64,000 nucleotides of DNA from Sebastes aleutianus (lineage: Eukaryota; Chordata; Actinopteri; Perciformes; Sebastidae): contig CAKAKS010000031.1 in the NCBI GenBank assembly GCA_916700875.1, positions 13,589,124-13,653,123 on the forward strand, read 5' to 3'. The notes under the pieces are model-generated. The model saw only the letters and a list, made by a program, of their open reading frames with translations. It was not told where the DNA came from and did not search any database. Made by a program: the position numbers and the translations under genes. This document shows, piece after piece, positions 1 through 9,532 of the stretch (the stretch's first letter is position 1; each line of letters begins with the position of its first letter).

Positions 1-200
1 CTTTGCTTAAACCTAGAAAAGTTGTAGTTTTGTTGCCTAAACCTAAAGAAGCTGTTTTGTTTGTATTCAAAACGTAACGTTTCATTACATTTTTCAACGT
101 ATTAGAAACTGTTGCTCCTAACCTATTGACCCACATCTATGGCGCTTATAGCGACCAATAACGCCTATTTAATGGCCTGATAACAGTCAAATCGGCAGTT
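1..200 (+). repeat. Family D repeat, partial, cut by window edge
   Basis: Contains two copies of the family D core (TTGCCTAAACCTAA at about 32-45 and a near copy at 4-15). The same core is seen near 14020, 31320, 35600, 46900 and, reversed, 62670. The left end lies outside the window and the right end (about 200) is approximate. No open frame of note. The family is defined by the complete copies at 30615-31497 and 62520-62954. Confidence 0.5.
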
Positions 201-2430
201 CTCTCAGACTAGAAGACTGCCTAGTCATTTGGCCCTCCTCATAAGACAGAAATAGAAAAAGCATCTATTGTATTTGGACCTGACAGAAGCAGACCGACAT
301 GATTCTTGCTGCTGTCTCAGGTGAATGGACTGTGGATGGAGATTACACCCCCCTTTGTCCGCTATAGATTTTAGTGATAAGAGCAAAAGAGAAGGACAAT
401 TTTCCTGCCCACAGTCTGAACAAATTGCCCTCTCTGTTGATGCTAGTGTTGCAAAAGACTTATGCATATAGGGTCTTTCTATGGTAATGGTGCAATCTTT
501 TTTTGTGGGGTTGGGGGCGTGGGGGGATCGACATCACTAAAAGAAAGCGAGCAATCTGCTATCTCTGTGGAGAAAAGCTGTGATAGTGAAGTGTCTCAAT
601 TGTGAAAGCACTCTCTCTTTGTAACACTGTTGTACTTTAGTTATTTTTGGCTCTTTTGACTTAGCTTATTGGACTTTTTTTGCCCCCGTCAGTAGCAGTC
701 ATAAGGGCTCTTGGGATTGATTATGAGTTGAAGAGAAGAAGAAGAAGGACAGTCAAAGCGCAAATTCAAACTTAGAGGCAATGACAGCAATCAATTATCA
801 CAGCTCAACATAGCAGACCGATCCAAACAAATCATGCTCTACCCTTGGAGAAAAAAAAAATAATAACGTGACAGAGACAATGAATATCACCTCTAATAAA
901 GTACTTTCATCTTTTCTCGCTCCTAAACGTCATTTATCTAACAAATTCAATTTCCCTATACAAAGGAAATGATATTTGATTTTTGAAATTTAGAAATTAT
1001 TACATCACTAGACTTCAAAGAAATTCCAGCCATTGAAAGTTACTGTAAGTAGCGGAGGTCAGAAATAGAGTCATTAGGGCAGAGACGGTTGGTATTTTCT
1101 GCAGAACAGAGCAGATTTAAAGAATGTGAATTGAAATGCAGAAAAAAGACTGTGAAAGCTTGTTACATATATTGTATTGATTCATACCTACTGCTCATAT
1201 GCTGCATTTAGTTATTAGTAATGTTAGTTGCACAAATGGTGTTTGGAAAATTGAGCTTTTACATTACATGCATAGAGTGTTACTGGATGAAAGTGAAACA
1301 TATTGAGAGGTTATTGATCAACAGAAGCACGGAGAGGGATTCAACGATCGAGATAGTACACCTTCTTAAGCTATGTCTCTGAGATTGTGTACGTGTGTGG
1401 GTTTGCGTTGTGCATGGACTCCCATGTTACTAACGTATCGCTGCGTGATTCGCCTTTAAATAGGCGTTTTCACACGAGTGAATTCAGACCTCAGTTAATC
1501 ATGGAGCCGTACATTAAATGGGACTGGATCCCATTACAACATCTACCTGGGATGATTAAATTGATGGCATCATTACATGCCCCGTTATTGTGATGGCTTG
1601 CCTTAGCTCTAAGCAAAGGCAAATGAATATGTAACAGAAGTCACTCCACCAAGCACATATATCTGTGCTATTTTTGAAGCGCCTAGTTGTCAGTAGAGAC
1701 ATGAGGAGAATGTTAATTCTGCACTATTATTCTTCTGTTCTTACCACATTAATATTTCCCCTATGTGCTTACCACTATATTTCATTTATTAAATGATGAT
1801 GCAACGGTAATGCAATTTGTGATTGTATTGGAAAGTAAGCTCTTTAATCTTTTACTAACAAAGTGATGCACATGACATCAAGCTTTGAGCTTTTGCTTTT
1901 ATAACACCTAAAGACAGAAGCAGTTACTTTTTTTTAATCTCAGCCAGGAGATAATGAGATTGGTCGTATGTGTGCATCTCTGTGTCTGTCCACGGCTAAT
2001 CTCCCATACTGCTGCACCAAATGGCATAATATTTTGGGTACTCATTTATGGCTGCATGCTCAATGACCTCTCGTGGTTGCAATGTCTCACACTTTCACAA
2101 AACACCTGTTATTGCCTGTTTGATAATGCCATTGATAAACTGCCGAGATGAGCTGAGATGCACACCTTCACAGAGCCGGTGCAGACATCTGCATAGATTA
2201 AAATGAGAGCGCATCTGTTGCATGAGATGTGCGAGTGAAAAACACGTCTGATACACTTGCAGTCTCGACTGGGAGGTTAGCCAATTGTGGTTTGTATTCA
2301 TCCAATCAAACATTATACAGCAGTGGTCGTTGCAGACGCACCTGGCGGAGATCCGCACTCTGAGTGCACCTTTCTTTTTTTTTCATCCGCCCTGATCAGA
2401 TTAAAAATAAAGGGTTAAATGCAAAGACAT
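201..2430. other. Unassigned non-coding sequence
   Basis: No gene, RNA or recognisable repeat was found. The stretch is moderately AT-rich, with short A/T runs (about 849-861 and 1928-1936). Short open frames here are not supported by codon pattern, length or any recognised motif. A G-rich patch lies at 507-527. Confidence 0.5.
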
Positions 2431-3253
2431 CTTAGCAGCATTTGTGAAATCCTGAGTAGGTGGATGAATCCCTATGTGTCCTGTTATATTCGCCACCATA
2501 ATTACAGCAGTGATGGAGCATTAATTTAAAGGGATGTTGACCTCTCCATAAATGAGGCTCCAGATCTTTCCAATTAACATATTGGAGCACCAAAATGGCT
2601 GCATACATCAATGGGTTTCCATTACAGAGAGATGGATGAAGTGGCCAGGGGCAACAGGCTGTGAGGGGGCTGCAGGATGATGAGAGTGAGTGAAAATAAT
2701 TAGGCTTAAAAAAAAAAAAAGACAACCCAGTATGGCAGACATATTCAGTGTATATGAAAGGGACAAAATGAGATATATGAAGAAAGGTAAAGGTGGAGAA
2801 ACACCGAGACAAATATGCAGAGAAATAGAGAGGCATAGGCTGCGCAGCACAGACAGGCAGAGATAGAAGAGAGAGACAGATAGAGATATGAGAGCAGTCA
2901 GGCCACCAGATGGTCTAATGACCACAGGAAATATTACAGCTGGCAACCGCACACCAACATTAATGACACCAGTCATTTAAGAGCCCTGAGAAAAGAGCCA
3001 CAGTGTGTATATGTGTGCACGTCTTCCTGAGGGTGTACGCGTGTGGCACATCTGACTGTACTTGGAAGGCCAAGAAGTCCTCCTCTTTATTGTATAATTA
3101 CCAAAAGACAAAGTCTGGAGACAGTTTAACCTTGCATTGTGTGGTAAGGCCTTGGGCAAGGCAACACGAGTTCACCAACTAGCCCTGTAAGTAGTCAATT
3201 TGCCACTTCTACAATCAAATAAGACACCAAAGGAAATTTACAGTGACACTTTT
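2431..3253. other. Unassigned non-coding sequence with purine-rich part
   Basis: The part at 2431-2640 is complex and not low-complexity, and could be constrained non-coding DNA, though this cannot be tested here. The part at 2640-2910 is purine-rich with GAGA-type runs and an A-run at 2708-2720. Overlapping reverse-strand open frames here are Ser/Leu/Cys/Phe-rich shadows of that purine bias. No element boundary seen. Confidence 0.4.
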
Positions 3254-3859
3254 TAGTGCTGGGATGATGCACCCATCTCCCAATTTGATACTATCACGAC
3301 ATTTGGGTGCCAATTCGATATGTATTGCAATTTTTAAGTATTGGGATTACGATTATTTATTGATTTGTTACCATGGGAAAAAGTTGAATCATTCACTTCT
3401 AGGGACTTTTACTTTGGGAAATATCCAAATCAATACAGTAAAAATGTTTGATTTTCAGCATGTAATTAGTCAGAGATGTCCTGAAGTCAAATATATCATT
3501 CATTCTTATGAATTATTTATTACATTTTTTTTCCAGCAACCCAAAAAATCAAAGAATATAGACATTTGTCTCACAAATTAATGGCATTTTCTTTTTAATT
3601 TATAAGGGACATGTAATGTTTTACACTTCTGGTGAATATAATCCAATCAATCTTATTTCCATGTAGATGTATTTTTGGATGTATGCACAGTTCCCTTTTT
3701 TAACATCCATTACTTAGACTACAACAATAAAAACTTCCTTATACCTCTGCATAGACTCAAATGAAGCAAATATATTGATTCTGGCATTAAAAAGTCCATT
3801 TAAAAAACGTTAAGAAAAGTGGCGTTACATAGGTGAATCTTTTTTTTTTCCCACCCCTA
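3254..3859 (+). mobile_element. Non-autonomous hAT-like element, family B copy 1
   Basis: Starts TAGTGCTGGGATGATGCACC and ends in TTTCCCACCCCTA, giving short imperfect inverted ends. The 8 bases on each side, acactttt (3246-3253) and ccactttg (3860-3867), match at 6 of 8, as expected of an old hAT target duplication. The interior aligns by eye with 28597-29399 over several hundred bases (for example TTGATTTTCAGCATGT and AAGGGACATGTAATGTTTTA). No transposase frame. The T-run near the 3' end is internal. Confidence 0.8.
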
Positions 3860-4803
3860 CCACTTTGTGGTGTTATTGGGCCTTCAAGGATCTTTTCAGA
3901 CTGCACACAAAGGACATTTTAGAGCCAGCGCGATTGCAAAATATTCCAGCCTTCATTCTTTCCTAGATTCTAATTCCTGGACAGTAGCTATACACTGCAT
4001 ATTTGTATACTCTAAGCTTCTGTTCATCCTCTCTGTTTGCATCTCTGTCTCTTTCTTAACTCTCCGTCTTTCCCTCCCTCCTGCATTCCCTCCTATCTCT
4101 CTCTCTCTCTCATGGGTCTATATGAAATATTCTGACCAGGCTCCTGCAGTGAACACATAATTAGAAACCACTGAACCTTGACTCCAACATGGGGGCTTTT
4201 CTCCTATCTGTTTGGGGAAGGGGGGATGGAGGGGGTGGGGGGGTAGCCTGTAAAACATCTTCATGGTCAGAATACTACACCGGCCTGAAATGGGGTTGTC
4301 CTACAATGCATTTAGATAGATAAGAGAGGAGAGAGAGAGAGGAGCGTGGGGGGATGAGGCAGCATGGATAAATGGATTGATAGATGGGGCACGAGGAGGA
4401 CGGGAGGCGTCGACAGCGAGATGGAAACGGAGAGTTATGGCTCGTCTCCATTAGCTCTGTCTTTCCACAGCCAGGGCTAACGCTGGCACATGATCATTGT
4501 TTGGGTTTCATCTTCATTAATTAGCCAGCTTCACCAAACAACACTTGAGTTTTAAAACAACAGGCGTGTGAGTGAGAGTACAGCCAGATGACAATTACAC
4601 TAGCAGGTGGTAACACGAACAGTACAACCATTAGAAATAATGCTTTCATTTTTCTCGTTACAACATGGAGCCCAGTTGTGGCCAGCTCTGGCTTCTTGTG
4701 AAATGATAATTCTCCCATTAGCCATGTGGAGACTGGAATGAAACTGTAACACTAATACACTGTATAAGAAATCAGCAGCGCTGGAAATAGAAAAATACTT
4801 CTA
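3860..4803. other. Unassigned sequence with CT and G tracts
   Basis: Pyrimidine-rich at 4010-4112, including (TC)n at about 4096-4111. A G-rich run lies at 4214-4246 and purine-rich sequence at 4320-4440. The part 4430-4560 is mixed and includes CATTAATTAG, a homeodomain-type core, but single motifs of this kind occur by chance. No gene or repeat assigned. Confidence 0.45.
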
Positions 4804-5562
4804 AGGCTGGAACTAACAGTTATTTTCATTATTCAAGTTTCGTTAGGGCTGTCAAAGTTAATGCGATTATGAATAAGAGAGAGTGAAGACACTGGCATCA
4901 TATGAAACTAAAGAAAACTAATGAATCCATTGGTACCAACCAAGTCTGATGGGTTCTCTCCCTTTACAGACATGCCCATTTTATGATAATCACATGCAGT
5001 TTGGTCCAAGTCATAGTCAAGTCAGCACACTGACACACTGACAGCTGTTGTTGCAGTTTGTCATGGCATTTTTTTTATACTAAATGCAGTAGTTGTGAGG
5101 GTTTCTAGACAATATTTGTAATTATTTGTACTGTTAAATGATTTCCAATAATAAATATATACATTAATTTGCATAAAGCAGCATATTTATCCACTCCCAT
5201 GTTGATAAGAGTATTAAATACTTGACAAATCTCTATTTAATATGAATTTTGAACAGATAAAAATGTGTTAAATATTTTAATCAATTGACAGCCCTAATTT
5301 TCATATTGCAATTAATTGATTATTAGCTATAATAATAGTTTAGTAATACTTTCGGACTATCAAATGTGAAAAAATTATGAAATTAAACTTTTGAAAAAAT
5401 AAATAAAACAGGGAATAGTAGTTATCATCACATTTGAAAAGCCAGTACCAGACAACATTTGGTATTTTTTGCTTTTTAAATGACTGAAATGATGAATCGA
5501 TTATCAAAATAATTGTCGTCACTTAATTTTCTGTCAATGAACTAATCATTATTGGATTGATG
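4804..5562 (+). mobile_element. Old family I element interrupted by a family A hAT
   Basis: The left part (about 4804-4843) reads AGGCTGGAACTAACAGTTAT and onward. The right part (5297-5562) carries AATTAATTGATTATTAG and ends with TTTTCTGTCAATGAACTAAT. These resemble the two ends of a very common teleost repeat starting GGGCTGCAACTAACG. Related pieces lie at 35850-36010, 36430-36590 and 47095-47225. The interruption is the complete A element 4844-5296. Family placement rests on recall of the motif. Confidence 0.55.
4844..5296 (+). mobile_element. Non-autonomous hAT-like element, family A copy 1
   Basis: Ends are TAGGGCTGTCAA and TTGACAGCCCTA, a perfect 12-bp inverted pair of hAT type. Flanking octamers agtttcgt (4836-4843) and attttcat (5297-5304) match at 6 of 8. 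The interior aligns with 37584-38312 and 41281-41687: shared blocks include CAGCACACTGACACACTGAC and GTGAGGGTTTCT. There is no coding capacity. It sits inside the older family I copy. Confidence 0.85.
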
Positions 5563-5923
5563 GCTAGAAAAGAGCGGCCATTTTTACTTCCCATGCGTCC
5601 TCTACTGCTCTATGTGATGTCACAGTGTACCTCTCTCCTGACATAGCGTGTGTGTGTACACCTCTAATTTGTGGGCCGTGGTGTGACTTTTACCTGACTT
5701 TGTCCCCGTGTATAGCTTTATTATGTTGTCATGGTGTGACTAGCTAGTTATGGTTTGTGCTGACGGCTTATTGCTGTATTAGAAAAGGACAGAGGAGCCT
5801 TTGGGACAGTGTTCATCACTGCATGTCCTTGGAACACGCAGACGTTCACACATTGTCACACGTGATGCTGCGCACACACGCACGGACACTCACTCGCCCT
5901 CACATCCACACATGAGGACACCT

Positions 5924-5925
<2 letters not shown>
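5563..5925. other. Unassigned non-coding sequence
   Basis: Mixed sequence leading into a CA repeat. A short TG run lies at 5648-5656. No gene or repeat boundary recognised. Confidence 0.4.

Positions 5926-5977
<52 letters not shown>
5926..5977 (+). repeat. (CA)n microsatellite, about 26 units
   Basis: Uninterrupted CA dinucleotides over about 52 bp. The length suggests a polymorphic marker. Open frames crossing it encode His-Thr runs and are not genes. Confidence 0.97.
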
Positions 5978-5979
<2 letters not shown>

Positions 5980-6659
5980 ATTTTTTATGAGCCCTCCCTT
6001 TCGGCTATGGCAGGAAATGAATGTCCAGCAGCTAAGGCTGTTAATTAACATTTATGGCTGGAGATGACCGTTGAATCGTTAGACTGGCTCTCATAGCCTT
6101 CACGTCAAAGCAACCAGGGTATAAAATTCTAATCTCTGTCCCTGACTCTCTGCCAAAGTAATGATGGTGGATCATGATGTTGATTTGTTTTATAATAGGG
6201 ATCTAAACGGCACTGATCCCCTTTGGGGGTACAGTATTTGTTTGATTATTTGGTCGCAGCGGTTGGCGCCTCAGTTCTGACATCCAGGTCGGCAAAATTT
6301 GCAAAGCTCCAACAAGTTGTTTAATTTATTTGAATTTTGTAATCTGCCTTTTGCTAGTGTGTCTCAATTATGTCCATAGTCTCTCCTTAAATATGGTACA
6401 TAATGCAGTAATATTGTCCTACAATACAAAAATGCTGTCACCAGCTTTTTCTCATATCTTTCTCAGAATGTCCTCCCTCTTTTTCTCTATACTGCCTATC
6501 ACCCTTTAATTTCTAAATTTTTCTCAGCCCGTTTTATCCCAAAATGGTCGAAATCTATACTTCTGCTCCCCCCACTATTGAAATATTGATTACATACAAG
6601 CCATGGTGAGAGACAGTGTGTGACTAACAACACGTATAACCTGGACCAAGACTTTGCAA
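5978..6659. other. Unassigned non-coding sequence
   Basis: No gene or clear repeat. The base composition is ordinary for the window. The right limit is the approximate start of the reverse-orientation family F copy. Confidence 0.4.
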
Positions 6660-7112
6660 TAGGTAGCAATCAGGCGGCATCCTCCGGTTCTTAAAAGTGA
6701 AATCAACACTGAAGTGCCTTAAACTTGCATTCTTTCTAATAGCCAGCAGGTGGCGACTCCTCTGGTTGCAAATAGAAGTCTGTTGTATAGAAATCGATAC
6801 AGCATGATGTTCATATAATACATTATGGTCCCATTTAGAGTCAAATAGACCATAAAGCAGGGTATGCTTAGGGCAGGGCTACCTTGTGATTGACAGGTTA
6901 CTACCACGGCACATTTTGGTCACCTAAAAATGTCCTATTCAGCGTTCGGTTGTCCTTAGCTCCACCCTCTTGTATCACTTCTGGATCCAAAAAGATCCAG
7001 AAGTGATACGAGAGGGAGGGATAAGAGACGGCCAAAAGGCCAAACTCATGGCCTCAAAACTGTAGTCAACAAACCAATGGGTGACGTCACTGTGACGTCC
7101 ACTTCTTATGCA
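6660..7112 (-). mobile_element. Family F interspersed repeat, reverse copy
   Basis: Read on the minus strand it matches 20533-21083 and 59923-60503: GTGACGTCACCCATTGGTTT, then a middle part on 'dinucleotide-free' unique sequence, then CAGGAGTCGCCACCTGCTGGC. Near the middle, in the family's AGAAGTGATACGAGAGGG segment, this copy alone has an inverted duplication (6965-7016). It is shorter than the other copies. Superfamily and target duplication were not resolved. Confidence 0.75.
6965..7016. repeat. Near-perfect 23-bp inverted repeat (hairpin)
   Basis: Left arm 6965-6987 and right arm 6994-7016 are complementary at 22 of 23 positions (one T/C difference), with a 6-base loop CAAAAA. Each arm carries TATCACTTCTGGATC or its complement. 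It lies inside the family F copy and is not present in the other two copies. Confidence 0.95.
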
Positions 7113-8048
7113 TTCTATAGTAGCAAACGAAAAAAAACAACCTTGATTGATCGACATGACATAAAAGACATACACATACCTATTAAAAACAGACAGACAG
7201 AGAAACCTCAGCTTGCACTCATGTAGTTCAATAACACATGCACACATCTGAACAACTTCAGTTTTTACCATCACATTATACAAAACCAAACCAGTATAAT
7301 TCCTGGACCCTTGCTCTGTTTTCAGTTCATAAAGTTAAGTTACCTTGTCACAGTATACACACATATGAGCACAAAACCACACACAGATGTAAGCACAAAC
7401 CACACAGACATCCGAATCAGTTCCAATCACGGCCCCAAAACACCTGTCTGCCAATCTTCTAATAGTGCTTTGTCCGTGTCTGCTTTCCCTTGACCAAAGG
7501 AAACTGTGGTGGCGAGCGGCATGTGTGTTGATTTGTCAGTCAGTCTGTGTGTGTGTGTGTGTGTGTGTGTGTTAGCAGTCTGCAACCACAGATAAGGTGG
7601 CAGTTATCTTATCGTGCTGAGCCAACCCTACCCTAAACCCTCACAAACCTCAGGTGTCACAGCGTGCTGGCTGTTCCCCAAGCATCCCCTCATTTTCATG
7701 TCAATTTCACACCATTTTGCCGTCTTTCAGTCTCTGCCCTCCCTCCACTCTGTCTCTATCCGTCGATTTGCACCCTCCCTCCTTTTGATGAGCAGTTAAG
7801 TCCAGTTTTGCTCCTCATTTTCTCCCTTCATCCATCCCCCTTTTCTCCCTCTTGCTCTTTAGATCTTTCTTGGTATTCATCCACTTGGCCTTGCGATCAA
7901 TCTCTCCCATCTTTGGCCAGCTTTGACAGCGTTTGCTACCCTGCTGATTCCCTCTTTTGCCCACATCTGACACATTTTTTTTTCCCATTTCCTCTCCCTT
8001 TTCTTGCTCTCCTTATCTCCACTCCTTGTTTTCCCCCTTATCGCTGAC
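7113..8048. other. Unassigned sequence, TG repeat and pyrimidine-rich strand
   Basis: Contains (TG)n at 7546-7572. From about 7660 to 8045 the plus strand is strongly pyrimidine-rich (CTCCCTCC, TTTTCTCCC). Open frames here in several plus-strand phases are Ser/Pro/Leu/Phe-rich and arise from this bias. No gene supported. Confidence 0.5.
7546..7572 (+). repeat. (TG)n microsatellite
   Basis: About 13 uninterrupted TG units preceded by CAGTCAGTC. Confidence 0.95.
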
Positions 8049-8056
8049 CTCTCAGT

Positions 8057-8496
8057 TGGGGATGGGAATCGAGAGCCGGTTCCAGTTGGGAATCGGCTCC
8101 AAATTGTCCGATCCATCGGAATTGAATGTCTCTGAGGTTATCAGATCTGTTTATCAATGCTGGCATGTTTTCCTGACAGTTGTGCGGCTCGCCACAGCTT
8201 CATAATGAACCGAAAATATTTGTACCCTTCTCAGCGGGTGTGGTCCCCGCTGTCTGGCCGGGGGATTCAACCCGGCGGGTCAGAGACGGACGCTCGGTGT
8301 GGGAGGAGCCCCTGTGTTCGGACTCAGAGATAATAAAACAGCTGCGTTGACACCGAAAACCTGTGTACACAAACTGTTTTTTTACACACAGAAAATTGAT
8401 CAGGAGTTAAAAAGGGAATTGCTAAAGAATTGGACAAATAAGCTGAATTGTTCATTGCACATGGTATCAATCAAATCGTATCAATTCCCATCCCTA
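8057..8496 (+). mobile_element. Non-autonomous hAT-like element with perfect target duplication
   Basis: A 440-bp element with ends TGGGGATGGGAAT and ATTCCCATCCCTA (one mismatch in 13). It is bounded by the identical octamers ctctcagt at 8049-8056 and 8497-8504. The perfect 8-bp duplication and the end sequence place it in the hAT superfamily and suggest a fairly recent insertion. The interior is GC-richer (8230-8310) than the flanks. No transposase frame. It landed at the edge of the pyrimidine-rich tract. Confidence 0.93.
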
Positions 8497-8504
8497 CTCT
8501 CAGT

Positions 8505-9430
8505 CCTACATAGCCCAGAGGTGACAGTATACTCTGACGTTCCCAGACCACCTCACTCATTCTCAATGTCTTTCTCACTTCCTCTCTTCCCCTTTCTAAT
8601 CCTTTCTCACCACACCTCCATCCAGTTATTCATTCACTCTGCAGCATGAGATGAAAGCCTTTTTATCAACCTGCCAGTCATTTTATCTGTCACTCTTTGA
8701 GCCTTCCAAGCTGTAGCCCTCAGTCCTTCCCTTTAGCCTTGTAAGACCTTAATCTTAAATCATATGAGCTCAGTTTTTGGTTGGAGATAGTCTCAAAATG
8801 ATTCACTGACTTATCCCCCGAGGCTAACAGCTGAAATCTGAGCCAACCAGTGAACTGTTGGGAGCGGTTTAGATGATGACGGCAAGAAACACTGTATTTA
8901 ATTTCAGTTGTGTATTGATTTGCATCTCTGCCAACTTTTAAGAACGAGTTCTTGAACTGTGCATCCTAGATCTAAAATGAAAAGAAATAGGAGGTTTCCA
9001 GAACAATCGCCATGTTTTTCCCAAGTTGAAAACAAGGGGCGACGGTAGACCTTTGAGTCTCCTACCATCGCCTTTGTCTTGGCCAAAATGTTGCACTCCA
9101 ACACACCACAAAGACTACAGCCGACGGCCAACTACCTCGTGCGTTCTGCGCATGCGTGAGATGAAGTAACTCTTCACACCAGCAAGTCCCGGTAGTCTGT
9201 GTTTGTCATTCAAAAAGGGAAACCGGAAGGCCGAGGACTGCGCATATACAAGCCGTTGTTATGATACGCACATGAAACAAAGCGGCGTTTGCCGACCATT
9301 TTCACACCACTCTCACTCCTCACTCACCACTTAGCTTCATTACAGATGGCCATGTGGTTGTGAAAATATCCGTGTATCTGAATGATCAGATGAGATGAAG
9401 ATGAAAAATCCTTCAGTGATTTTCCTCTTG
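8505..9430. other. Unassigned non-coding sequence with a small hairpin
   Basis: No gene found. 9038-9048 (GGCGACGGTAG) and 9062-9072 (CTACCATCGCC) form an 11-bp stem with one mismatch and a 13-base loop. The part 9130-9300 is GC-richer with CpG-containing motifs and probably belongs to an unrecognised repeat that continues into the family E fragment. Confidence 0.4.
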
Positions 9431-9532
9431 ACTTTAGCACTGTTTGCTGTGAGCCGCCGGCTCAGCCGTCGCCATATTGAGAACCTTGCGGAGGCAATAG
9501 CAATGTCCCAATCTCACATTTATCACCTTTAA
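9431..9532 (+). mobile_element. Family E repeat, 3' fragment
   Basis: Shares GAGCCGCCGGCTC, CGTCGCCAT, TTGAGA, GCGGAGGCAATAG and CCAATCTCACATTTA in the same order with 49310-49390 and (more diverged) 18785-18870. It ends in CCTTTAA like those copies. Only the terminal ~100 bp is recognisable. Confidence 0.75.

Noticed and set aside
32..50. CCTAAACC-type motif resembling telomeric repeats
   Set aside because: It occurs singly inside family D copies and is never in tandem; it belongs to the dispersed repeat.
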